DNA from: Candidatus Atribacteria bacterium
GTDB lineage: Bacteria > Atribacterota > JALVIU01
DNA: 6,981 nt
Assembly: GCA_027028665.1 (NCBI GenBank)
Contig: JALVIU010000380.1
Coordinates: forward strand, 1 to 6,981
Direction: 5' to 3'
The notes below the pieces were generated by a model. The model was not told where the DNA came from, did no database searches, and was given only the letters and a program-made list of their open reading frames with translations. How positions within the stretch are numbered: the stretch's first letter is position 1; each line of letters starts with the position of its first letter. Both the position numbers and the translations under genes were made by a program. Shown here in pieces: positions 1-6,981 of the stretch.

Positions 1-1
1 T

Positions 2-229
2 GAAATGGCAAGGATGATTATTATGGAAGCAGCCCTTAGCTTTTTGGGTTTAGGTATTCAGCCTCCTACACCTTCCTGGGGTTCTATGGTGGCAGACGGG
101 AGGGACTATATTACCAATGCATGGTGGCTTATCACATTTCCCGGCTTGGCTATAATGATCACTGTTTTGGGTATAAACTTATTTGGTGATTGGCTTAGGG
201 ATTCCCTTGATCCAAAATTAAAACTTTAG
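2..229 (+). CDS. ABC transporter permease, OppC/DppC type, C-terminal fragment
   Basis: This is the last 75 codons of an inner-membrane permease whose start lies left of the window; the frame is open to the edge, so the ATG at position 5 is internal. The segment [19 protein letters not shown], close to the beginning, is the hallmark of DppC/OppC-family permeases, where the EAA loop contacts the ATP-binding subunit. A final hydrophobic helix follows (from [13 protein letters not shown] to about NLFGDW), then the usual short cytoplasmic tail ending DSLDPKLKL. Family members carry peptides or, in many thermophiles, oligosaccharides or nickel across the membrane, so the family alone does not give the substrate. 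Only 14 bases separate its stop from the amidohydrolase, which indicates one operon. The family call is firm; the substrate is unknown. Confidence 0.93.
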   Translation, partial: EMARMIIMEAALSFLGLGIQPPTPSWGSMVADGRDYITNAWWLITFPGLAIMITVLGINLFGDWLRDSLDPKLKL

Positions 230-233
230 GAGG
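228..233 (+). promoter_or_regulatory. Shine-Dalgarno site of the amidohydrolase gene
   Basis: AGGAGG begins within the TAG stop codon of the permease gene (227-229) and lies 10 bases before the ATG at 244. It is a near-ideal ribosome binding site and supports that start. Its overlap with the upstream stop suggests the two genes are translated from one message. Confidence 0.8.
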
Positions 234-243
234 AAACAACGAT

Positions 244-1425
244 ATGGGGGTAAAGATTTTAAAAGGGTTAAATTTGCTTGATGTAAAAGAAAAAAAGATA
301 GATGAGGGGATAGATATAGTAATAGAGGGTGGAATTATCAAAGAGATAGGAAAAAATATTGAAGATATGAAATATAGAGATGCAGAGAGATTAGATCTTT
401 CTGGTAAGTATCTTCTTCCGGGCCTTATAAATAGTCATGTTCATCTCTTCCTGGATGGAAGTGTAAATGTTATGGCATCTTTACAGGAGGATGCAGGGGT
501 AAAGCTTTTAAAGGCCGCCAATTTTGCATATGATTTCCTTAAGTCTGGTGTCACTACTGTAAGAGATCTGGGTGGTGTTAATTATCTTGACCTATCTCTT
601 AGAGAGGCAATAAATAGAGGAATAATAGATGGACCCAGATATCTTGTGAGCGGAAAACCTATTGTAATGACTGGAGGACATGGTTACTTCTTTGCGCGAG
701 AAGCAGATGGACCAGATGAAGTGAGGAAGGCTGCCCGTGAAAATCTAAAGAAAGGGGTAGATGTTCTTAAATTTATGGCCACAGGTGGTGTTCTTACACC
801 TGGTGTAGAGCCTGGCTCACCTCAGCTTACCTATGAAGAAATGAAAGCAGGGATAGAAGAGGCACATAAGGCAGGAAAAAAGGCAGCTGCCCATGCCCAG
901 GGGAATGAGGGTATAAAGAATGCTATTCGTGCAGGTATAGATAGTATAGAGCATGGTATATTTTTAGATGATGAGGCCATATCCATGATGATTGATAGAG
1001 GTACATATCTGGTTCCCACTCTTTCTGCAGGGTATCTTATCGCAGAAGAGGGAAAGGAGGCAGGGATACCTGCATATACAGTAGAAAAGAGTAAGAGGGT
1101 AATGGACCCATACTATAAGAGCTTTAGATTGGCATGTGAAAGGGGAGCAAAGATTGCATTTGGGACAGACGCAGGAACCCCTCTCAATTTTCATGGACCA
1201 GTAACATTGGAGATGAAACTTATGGTGAAACACGGTCTTAAGGTATGGGATGCCATTCGTGCAGCCACAATAGTGGCTGCAGAGCTTTTGGGTATGGATG
1301 ATAAGATAGGTTCTGTAGAAGTAGGTAAGTTTGCAGATCTTGTGGTGCTTGATGGTAACCCATTAGAGGACTTAGATGTATTTACTATACCAAATCTTGT
1401 TATGAAAGATGGAGATATATATTAA
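244..1425 (+). CDS. imidazolonepropionase-like metal-dependent amidohydrolase (Xaa-Pro dipeptidase/carboxypeptidase-like)
   Basis: A complete 393-residue cytoplasmic amidohydrolase-superfamily enzyme. The expected metal ligands are all visible: HVH at residues 65-67, a lysine likely to be carboxylated at K176 (DVLKFMATGG), H217 (AAAHAQG), H237 (SIEHG) and the catalytic aspartate D309 (FGTDAG). The segment VMTGGHGYFF around H146 and the C-terminal GSVEVGKFADLVVLDGNPL are typical of the COG1228 group, in which several characterised members hydrolyse Xaa-Pro, Xaa-Arg/Lys or N-acyl dipeptides. Length is normal for the family and there is no signal peptide. It lies between a peptide-type transporter gene and an alpha-mannosidase gene, and its stop overlaps the next start by one base. 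A role in cleaving an imported dipeptide or modified amino acid is inference. HutI itself is unlikely because no histidine-degradation genes are nearby. Confidence 0.9.
   Translation: MGVKILKGLNLLDVKEKKIDEGIDIVIEGGIIKEIGKNIEDMKYRDAERLDLSGKYLLPGLINSHVHLFLDGSVNVMASLQEDAGVKLLKAANFAYDFLKSGVTTVRDLGGVNYLDLSLREAINRGIIDGPRYLVSGKPIVMTGGHGYFFAREADGPDEVRKAARENLKKGVDVLKFMATGGVLTPGVEPGSPQLTYEEMKAGIEEAHKAGKKAAAHAQGNEGIKNAIRAGIDSIEHGIFLDDEAISMMIDRGTYLVPTLSAGYLIAEEGKEAGIPAYTVEKSKRVMDPYYKSFRLACERGAKIAFGTDAGTPLNFHGPVTLEMKLMVKHGLKVWDAIRAATIVAAELLGMDDKIGSVEVGKFADLVVLDGNPLEDLDVFTIPNLVMKDGDIY
1411..1414 (+). promoter_or_regulatory. Shine-Dalgarno site of the alpha-mannosidase gene
   Basis: GGAG inside the last codons of the amidohydrolase lies 10 bases before the ATG at 1425. 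The stop of the upstream gene and this start share one base in TAATG (1423-1427), an arrangement expected to couple translation of the two genes. Confidence 0.55.
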
Positions 1426-3728
1426 TGAAAAAAAGTGCATATTTTGTAGGACATAGTCATATAGATGCTGTATGGTTATGGGATAGGGAAGAGACTAAAG
1501 AAGTGCTTAAGTATACCTTTAATAGGGTACTTGACCTTATGGATAAAAACGAAGATTTTTATTTTATTCAAAGTAGTGCACAGTTTTATAAATGGATGGA
1601 GGAGATAGCACCTCAGATATTTGAGAGGATTTCACACTATGTAAAAGAGGGTAGATGGGAAGTAACAGGTGGTATGTGGGTAGAACCAGATACAAATGCT
1701 ATTTCTGGTGAATCTTATGCAAGACAAATTTACTATGGAAAGAGATACTTCAAGGATAAGTTTGGTATAGATGTAAAACTTACCTGGCTCCCTGATTCTT
1801 TTGGTTTTCCAAATACCTTACCTATGATCTTAAAAGAGGGGGGGATTTCCTATTTTTACACTGCCAAGCTTAACTTTGAGCATCCACTTCATTTCCCTTA
1901 TTATATATTTAATTGGCAAGCACCAGATGGTTCCTTTGTTTTGGCTGTTCATACCTTTAGATATGAGGGAGACCCTACTAAGAAACCTGTAAAAAGTGCA
2001 TTGGGACTTGCAAGTATTATGCACCCTAATTATGATAGATTTATGATAGTATACGGAGAAGGTGACCATGGTGGTGGCATCTCCCAGGATATGGTAGATC
2101 ATATAAGAGAGCTAAAGAAAGAGAAAACCTTTAATGTGGAGATGGGAAGGGCCGTAGATTACTATGAGGCTATAGATAAAGGCCTTTTTCCTGTATGGAA
2201 TGATGAGCTTTATCTTAAAACCCATCATGGTACATATACTACACAGGGAAACTTTAGGCGGAAAAATAGGCAGTTAGAGGGACTTTTGTATAAAACAGAA
2301 GTCTATTCTACACTTGCATCATTTTATGGTTATCCATATCCCCACGAAAGGATAGATCACCTATGGGAGTTACTTCTGTTTAATCAATTTCATGATGCCC
2401 TTGCAGGAAGTTCTATCCCAAAGGTATATGAGGATGCTTGGAAAGACTTCTCATATATAGAAAGTGAGGCAATAAAGATTAGAGATGAGACACTTGGATA
2501 TATAGCTAATTCTTTATCTTATGAGTCTTCTTCAGATTCACTAGTAGTATTTAATCCCCTTAATTTCCCTGTATCAAAAAGGATAGTTTATAAGGGAAAA
2601 GATATTTATGTAAAGAATATACCTCCTTTTGGATACAAGAAGATATCTCACGGAGATAAAGAAGAAATCCCTATGCTTTCCATGAAAGCAGGAGATGGTG
2701 AAATCCGTATAGAAAACAAATTTTTATCCCTTACTATATCTGAGGAAACAGGCCTTTTTACCTCTATCTTTAATAAGAGCATCAAAAAGGAGTTCCTATC
2801 TGGGCCAGGGAATCTTATACAGGTATATGAAGATGATGACCTTGTTGAATCTGCATGGAATATACACTTAGGCAGAGAAGAGTTACTTACAGAGCCAGAT
2901 ACTATAAAAATAGTAAAGGATACACCTATTGTCAAAGAAGTAGAGATTACATATATTTACAGACAGGTTGGAAGGCCAGATTCTCCTATGAAGGTATTTG
3001 TAGCACTTGATGCATATTCTCCATATATAGATGTGAGGATGAAGATGGACCTTCATAGCCATAATAGAACTTATAAAGTAGCATTTCCTATAGATGTAGA
3101 TACCCAGTATACCACATATGAGACACCTTATGGATACATAGAAAGGATCGACCCTATAGCACCTGATGCAGATAGTTTTGAGAGATATAAGAGAGAAGTG
3201 CCAGGTGGTAAATGGGTAGATAGAGCTGGTTTTACCCTTATAAATGATGGCAGATTTGGTTTTGATGTAAGTGATGGGAAGGCCTTGCGCATGACCCTTG
3301 CAAGAACAGTTAAATATCCAAAGCCTATTATTATGGCACTTGATGGTCCACTGGAAGATGAGTATACAGATCAGGGGAAGATGGAAATCTCTTATCTTGT
3401 ATATCCTCATGGAAAAGATTGGAAAAAAGAGAGGGTCCCCTATCTTGCACACCTTTTCAATATCGGTCTGGATATAGTGAGTGCCGATGTGAAAGACCCT
3501 GTAAAGTCTTTATTCTCTTTTTCTCACGATGTGATAGTTACTGCGCTTAAGAAAAAGAAAGATGGAGATGATAATGTTATACGGTTTTACGAACCTCTGG
3601 GTAGCTCCACTATAGTTAAAGGCGAGTTTATAAAGAGTAATATATTAGAAGATAAAATAGGGAGAGTAAAAGATTATAGGGTAAAACCACTTTCCCTTAA
3701 TACATTAATAAAAAAGGACCCTAATTAG
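1425..3728 (+). CDS. alpha-mannosidase, glycoside hydrolase family 38
   Basis: A complete 767-residue retaining alpha-mannosidase. The N-terminal catalytic domain opens with VGHSHIDAVWLW, giving zinc ligands H12 and D14. WLPDSFGFPNTLP supplies the likely nucleophile and zinc ligand D124, and GEGDHGGG (211-218) is another family motif. The helical middle domain, about 265-345, contains ELYLKTHHGTYTTQG (261-275) and NQFHDALAGSSI with the fourth zinc ligand H323. From about VVFNPL (374-379) to the end comes the beta-rich GH38 C-terminal part. There is no signal peptide, so it should act in the cytoplasm on imported alpha-mannosides. It is on the short side for family 38, whose members commonly approach 850-1000 residues, but all catalytic motifs are intact. 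Co-transcription with a permease and an amidohydrolase suggests one catabolic unit. The final codons (KKDPN, stop) lie inside the terminator palindrome. Confidence 0.95.
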   Translation: MKKSAYFVGHSHIDAVWLWDREETKEVLKYTFNRVLDLMDKNEDFYFIQSSAQFYKWMEEIAPQIFERISHYVKEGRWEVTGGMWVEPDTNAISGESYARQIYYGKRYFKDKFGIDVKLTWLPDSFGFPNTLPMILKEGGISYFYTAKLNFEHPLHFPYYIFNWQAPDGSFVLAVHTFRYEGDPTKKPVKSALGLASIMHPNYDRFMIVYGEGDHGGGISQDMVDHIRELKKEKTFNVEMGRAVDYYEAIDKGLFPVWNDELYLKTHHGTYTTQGNFRRKNRQLEGLLYKTEVYSTLASFYGYPYPHERIDHLWELLLFNQFHDALAGSSIPKVYEDAWKDFSYIESEAIKIRDETLGYIANSLSYESSSDSLVVFNPLNFPVSKRIVYKGKDIYVKNIPPFGYKKISHGDKEEIPMLSMKAGDGEIRIENKFLSLTISEETGLFTSIFNKSIKKEFLSGPGNLIQVYEDDDLVESAWNIHLGREELLTEPDTIKIVKDTPIVKEVEITYIYRQVGRPDSPMKVFVALDAYSPYIDVRMKMDLHSHNRTYKVAFPIDVDTQYTTYETPYGYIERIDPIAPDADSFERYKREVPGGKWVDRAGFTLINDGRFGFDVSDGKALRMTLARTVKYPKPIIMALDGPLEDEYTDQGKMEISYLVYPHGKDWKKERVPYLAHLFNIGLDIVSADVKDPVKSLFSFSHDVIVTALKKKKDGDDNVIRFYEPLGSSTIVKGEFIKSNILEDKIGRVKDYRVKPLSLNTLIKKDPN

Positions 3729-3743
3729 GGTCCTTTTTTATTA
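3706..3743. terminator. bidirectional intrinsic terminator overlapping both converging genes
   Basis: A perfect 38-base palindrome centred between 3724 and 3725. The core is GGACCCTAATTAGGGTCC (3716-3733), flanked by six A on the left and six T on the right, with four further matching bases on each side. Read in either direction it gives a GC-containing stem followed by a U-tract, so it can stop transcription from both strands. The TAG stop of the mannosidase gene (3726-3728) lies in the core, and the TAA stop of the BcsB-like gene (complement of 3741-3743) is its right edge. No other terminator is seen between the two clusters, which have only 12 bases between their stops. Confidence 0.93.
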
Positions 3744-6218
3744 TCTATTTTTTCGTTCTCTATATAAAACATTGATAATAAATAATATTGATAGGCCGAT
3801 AAGTGTAATCAAGATAGATAGAATAGCCCTTCTTCTTCCGATTTTCTGGATAAAATCAAAGTATTTTTCCAGTTTGCCTTTATAGATCACCTCTTTTTCT
3901 TTCTCTTCCCCAAAGCTTATTACTTCTCCACTATGTGATATCAATGATAGTTTTCCCTTAAGTTTTTGAAAACCTGGCCAATAGCTTAATGCACTTAAGT
4001 ATATAAAAGATGGCTCAAACTTTTTTGTTTCATAAATTATTGTATTGGGCATATTATTTTTTCTTGTCAATTGAATGAGTGTGGCATTTCTTGTGTACTC
4101 AGGAATCAGTGTGTATTCTTTGGATATGTACCTATCTTCCGCTCTGTTGTAAAATACTAAATTTTTAAACAGTGAATTTAAGAAAGACCTTGGACTTCCA
4201 ATAAATATATTTTTTTGTTTTTCTATTCTCTTTATAACCTCATTACTTGCCTCTTCTAAAAATTCCACTTTTGGCATGGTAAATCCTTGAAGTCTACTCC
4301 CAAAGGATGCTATTATTATGCCTAATATCCTGAAGAGTGTTCTATTGGGTGTTTTCGTGAATATAACATGAGTATTATCTATCTTTTGATTTTCTATGTA
4401 TAGATTAGGCAAAAATTTTAGTGAAAATTTAAATGGCGCAATGGTATGTGGTAGATAAAGAATAGAATCTCCCTTTACAAGAATCCATGCTGATTCTGGG
4501 TAGATTCTTGTACAATCTTTTACATCGAGATCTAAATATGCATCAAAACCTATATCTAAATATTTATTTCTTAGTATCTCTTTAGTTAATGGAATATACA
4601 CCTCTCCCCCGTCTGCATTCTTTTCGATAAGTTTTACAGAGGAAATAGGAGTATCATTTAAGGTAATGGTAAGAATAGATTTTACTGGACTAAGTGTTAC
4701 TGCATGTCTAAAATACAGTTTCATATATGCACCATTTTTGAGCTTCCAGGCTGTTGGAATTTCATAGTAAATATGTTTGCTCTGATGAAATGCACCTTCT
4801 AATAGGATATTATCATTTCCCAGGTCTCTAAATGTTATATAATCTTTTTCAAAAGGAAGTACCTTTTCTTCCTCAAGCACTACTTTGCTGTCTATTACAG
4901 ATGGATTTTTCGTAAGTTGTTTTCTGGAATTTACCATAAGGAGGGCCTTTACACCCCTTATTATATCTTTACTCGTTTTTCCTACTATATATAGTAATCT
5001 TTTTTTGGAATGATATGGGGATTGTATAATCCCTATATAGCTTTTTCCTTCTAAAGGCTCTGTTTTTATATGATTTTTAATCAAGTTTCTTATATTTGCA
5101 GGGATGTTACCCCATAGACCTATAAATATAATATGTTTATTTTTATCGCTTTGTGTAAGTGCATTTAGAGGAGTAATCACAGGATAAAATTGACTATATG
5201 GCGCTATTTCTCCCCAGTTGGCAATAATTGAATAAGCAGCTTCTATTTCTGATGGGACAATCTTGTTGGGAAGTAGAATAATAGATTTTAGAGGTGATAC
5301 CAATGGAGGTTCAAAGAAAGGGACAGGATAATCTTTTATAGTTAGATTGCTTTTTAATATATATTCAAGATGTACAATACTTTCTCTATGTATCTTGAAC
5401 CATATGCCCGGGTTATCTATATCTTGGCAGGGATCCGCAAGGCTTCTGAGATAGGCCTTTACAAGAATTTCGTTAGTTCCTTTAATTAAATTATTAATAG
5501 GTAGGTCAATTGTAATATTTGTCTTTAATTTGTTTGAGCTATCTAATTTTACACTTTTTATAGGTATGCTGTTTAAATATACTGTAAAACTTGATGTAGA
5601 GGAGAGCACTATATCGGAGTGACTTATAACCAGATTTATTTTTCCATTTTTAACAACCCAATTTGGGTCACTATCAAAATAGAAAAAGAAGCTATTAAAT
5701 ATACCATTCCCCCACTTATCTTTTTCAGTAAGAATCATATTTGATACTCTTATACCCGAGGATATAGGTGGTAATGCAGTGTTAGAAGTCTTTTTTGTTA
5801 TAGCAGGTGAGGGGGTAGGTTTTATATTTGTAGGGTAGATGTCTATAAATACTATATTGGGATTTACCGTAACATCTGCTTTATATAAAAAGTCTTTTTT
5901 TATTGAAAAATTAATAGTAGTTGTATTTTTCCCCTGCTTTATCACGTAATTTCCTATAATTGGGTCATTATAGTATTTTATTTTTTGTACCCTTGGGTCT
6001 ATATCTGTATCTTTTAGTACTACATATAGGTTTTTCCCATATTTTTCTACATTATAAGACGGTATTGCACTTACATCTATTGCTATTCTTCGGAAACCTT
6101 CATGAATACCTATCCTTATATTTTTTATTAGCTTATTTTTTGCAAGCCCTATAGTACTATTGATTAAGATAAATAAAATTAAACCAAAAATGATCCATAT
6201 GGCTATCTTTTTTTTCAT
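3741..6218 (-). CDS. BcsB-like exopolysaccharide synthesis protein with N-terminal AMIN-like domain
   Basis: A complete 825-residue exported, membrane-anchored protein. Residues 4-25 form a signal peptide or anchor after MKKK. Residues about 30-130 resemble an AMIN domain (IRIGIHEGFRRIAIDVS near the start, NPNIVFIDIYP at the end), followed by a Pro/Ser/Thr linker to about 152. The rest matches the cellulose synthase BcsB plan: a carbohydrate-binding-like beta module (155-290), a flavodoxin-like module (about 310-430), then a second pair (about 460-590 and 610-760), with a C-terminal helix at about 797-819 and a basic tail. The two beta modules align with each other (FTVYLNSIPIKSVKL against LTITLNDTPISSVKL), each carrying a Cys, C264 and C569. 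BcsB guides the growing glycan outside the membrane and holds the synthase; the same role is inferred here. It follows the synthase gene by 6 bases. The BcsB assignment is good, the AMIN call moderate, and the polymer is unknown. Confidence 0.85.
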   Translation of the reverse strand: MKKKIAIWIIFGLILFILINSTIGLAKNKLIKNIRIGIHEGFRRIAIDVSAIPSYNVEKYGKNLYVVLKDTDIDPRVQKIKYYNDPIIGNYVIKQGKNTTTINFSIKKDFLYKADVTVNPNIVFIDIYPTNIKPTPSPAITKKTSNTALPPISSGIRVSNMILTEKDKWGNGIFNSFFFYFDSDPNWVVKNGKINLVISHSDIVLSSTSSFTVYLNSIPIKSVKLDSSNKLKTNITIDLPINNLIKGTNEILVKAYLRSLADPCQDIDNPGIWFKIHRESIVHLEYILKSNLTIKDYPVPFFEPPLVSPLKSIILLPNKIVPSEIEAAYSIIANWGEIAPYSQFYPVITPLNALTQSDKNKHIIFIGLWGNIPANIRNLIKNHIKTEPLEGKSYIGIIQSPYHSKKRLLYIVGKTSKDIIRGVKALLMVNSRKQLTKNPSVIDSKVVLEEEKVLPFEKDYITFRDLGNDNILLEGAFHQSKHIYYEIPTAWKLKNGAYMKLYFRHAVTLSPVKSILTITLNDTPISSVKLIEKNADGGEVYIPLTKEILRNKYLDIGFDAYLDLDVKDCTRIYPESAWILVKGDSILYLPHTIAPFKFSLKFLPNLYIENQKIDNTHVIFTKTPNRTLFRILGIIIASFGSRLQGFTMPKVEFLEEASNEVIKRIEKQKNIFIGSPRSFLNSLFKNLVFYNRAEDRYISKEYTLIPEYTRNATLIQLTRKNNMPNTIIYETKKFEPSFIYLSALSYWPGFQKLKGKLSLISHSGEVISFGEEKEKEVIYKGKLEKYFDFIQKIGRRRAILSILITLIGLSILFIINVLYRERKNR

Positions 6219-6224
6219 TATAGC

Positions 6225-6229
6225 TCACC
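6225..6229 (-). promoter_or_regulatory. Shine-Dalgarno site of the BcsB-like gene
   Basis: On the minus strand GGTGA lies 6 bases before the ATG (complement of 6216-6218). Its TGA is also the stop codon of the upstream glycosyltransferase gene, so ribosomes ending the synthase sit on the start signal of its partner. This supports coupled translation and the chosen start. Confidence 0.65.
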
Positions 6230-6981
6230 CTTCCCTTTTTGTTTTGTCCCAAACTATTCTTTTCCTTAAAAAAATGCTTGTTATTTTTTGAAAAAATACT
6301 CTAAACATAATTACTGTCCAGAGTTGCGTATATGTGAAATACATTATAAATGTTAAAATCATATTTTCTAAGGTATTTTCTCCTCTTTCTGCAGTAAGTG
6401 TTATACCTACTTCGATGACAAATAGTACAATAGCGAGTACCCATAACAATATAAATGGGCCTTCCAGATTGAGTGTTGTAAGTCCTAAACCTCCTGTTAT
6501 AAATACATATAAAGATCCCACTATTGCAAGAAAAAACATAAAATACAAGAGAAAGAAGTATAGTATGTCTACATAAATTCTTTTTTTGGGAAGAGAAAAG
6601 AATCTTGGGAGATATTTAAAAATAACTTGAAGATTCCCCAATGCCCATCTTGTTCTCTGTCTTATCCATATTTTAAATCTCTCTGGCTCTTCTTCCCATG
6701 TGATTGAATAGGGTGCCATTTTAATCCATTTCCCTTGTTGATAAATTTTTATACTAATATCTGTATCCTCTGTAAGTGCCTTAGGGTCCCAATACCCTAC
6801 CCTTCTAAGTAAATCTTTTCGTATAATAAAATTTGTACCAGGGATTGTAGTTAGTTTAAACACCCTACCTCTGCCTGCCTGGATGGTCCACTGGAAGAAG
6901 ATAGTTTCTATATTTATGAATTTTGTGAGGAGATTTCGATTCCTATTACGTGTTCTAAACTTACCAATTACTGCTCCTATT
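6225..6981 (-). CDS. processive family 2 glycosyltransferase (cellulose/PNAG synthase-like), C-terminal part
   Basis: The frame is open to the right edge of the window, giving 251 visible residues; the GTG at 6861-6863 is an internal valine, not a start, because the sequence upstream of it (GAVIGKFRTRNRNRNLLTKF, then FFQWTIQAG) is typical of this family. The motifs of processive beta-glycan synthases are present: PGTNFIIRKDLL, TED with the catalytic aspartate (complement of 6765-6773), WEEEPE, and QRTRW (complement of 6645-6659) that holds the acceptor end. About three membrane helices follow (roughly complement of 6498-6570, 6393-6465 and 6294-6372). The protein ends shortly after WDKTKREG, a tail seen in PgaC/IcaA and hyaluronan-synthase-like enzymes, and has no PilZ domain. 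The product is a secreted polysaccharide, made at the membrane from a nucleotide sugar; which sugar cannot be told. The adjacent BcsB-like gene is the likely partner. The N-terminal nucleotide-sugar-binding part is outside the window. Confidence 0.92.
   Translation of the reverse strand, partial: IGAVIGKFRTRNRNRNLLTKFINIETIFFQWTIQAGRGRVFKLTTIPGTNFIIRKDLLRRVGYWDPKALTEDTDISIKIYQQGKWIKMAPYSITWEEEPERFKIWIRQRTRWALGNLQVIFKYLPRFFSLPKKRIYVDILYFFLLYFMFFLAIVGSLYVFITGGLGLTTLNLEGPFILLWVLAIVLFVIEVGITLTAERGENTLENMILTFIMYFTYTQLWTVIMFRVFFQKITSIFLRKRIVWDKTKREG

Noticed and set aside
964-1233. Minus-strand frame with several cysteines opposite the amidohydrolase.
   Set aside because: It overlaps the conserved FGTDAG active-site region of the real gene on the other strand and shows no domain of its own.
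3342-3358. A 17-base match, GATGGTCCACTGGAAGA, also present at 6882-6898 on the + strand.
   Set aside because: It encodes DGPLED in the mannosidase and lies antisense to FFQWTI in the glycosyltransferase. Flanks do not match and there is no other sign of a repeat or mobile element, so coincidence is the simplest reading.
2883-3452. Open frame of 189 codons on the minus strand inside the mannosidase gene.
   Set aside because: It is Cys/Ile/Tyr-rich with no recognisable motif and lies wholly antisense to a clear GH38 coding region, so it is a shadow frame.
5960-6154. Short + strand frame with hydrophobic residues opposite the start of the BcsB-like gene.
   Set aside because: Its hydrophobicity comes from the AT-rich complement of a Lys/Ile-rich coding region; no suitable ribosome site or family motif was seen.
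6861-6863. GTG as a possible start of the glycosyltransferase.
   Set aside because: The frame stays open to the window edge and the residues upstream match the family, so this is an internal valine codon.

Overview
The window holds the facing ends of two unrelated gene clusters that converge on one shared terminator. Codon choice (frequent AGA/AGG for Arg and ATA for Ile), low GC and compact, tightly packed genes fit a low-GC, possibly thermophilic anaerobic bacterium of the Firmicutes or Dictyoglomus type. This placement is inference from composition and gene content only; no rRNA or marker gene is present.

Left part, + strand (1-3728): the C-terminal end of an oligopeptide/oligosaccharide-type (OppC/DppC-like) ABC transporter permease, then a complete imidazolonepropionase-like amidohydrolase (COG1228 type), then a complete family GH38 alpha-mannosidase. 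The genes are separated by 14 bp and then overlap by 1 base (TAATG), so they almost certainly form one operon. Neither enzyme has a signal peptide. The simplest picture is import of a small solute, perhaps an alpha-mannosylated compound or peptide, followed by cytoplasmic hydrolysis. The substrate is not shown by the sequence.

Junction (3706-3743): a perfect 38-bp palindrome, A-rich on one flank and T-rich on the other, contains the stop codons of both converging genes and looks like a bidirectional intrinsic terminator.

Right part, - strand (3741-6981): the C-terminal part of a processive family 2 glycosyltransferase that runs off the right edge, followed 6 bp downstream by a complete BcsB-like protein. 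The BcsB-like protein has an N-terminal AMIN-like domain, two carbohydrate-binding/flavodoxin-like repeats and a C-terminal membrane anchor. The synthase end has no PilZ domain. Together they look like a membrane synthase plus exported partner for an exopolysaccharide that is related to, but probably not the same as, the classical BcsA-BcsB cellulose system. This pair is the most interesting part of the window.

No RNA genes, insertion sequences, CRISPR arrays or gene-free stretches over 300 bases were seen; the window is almost entirely coding.
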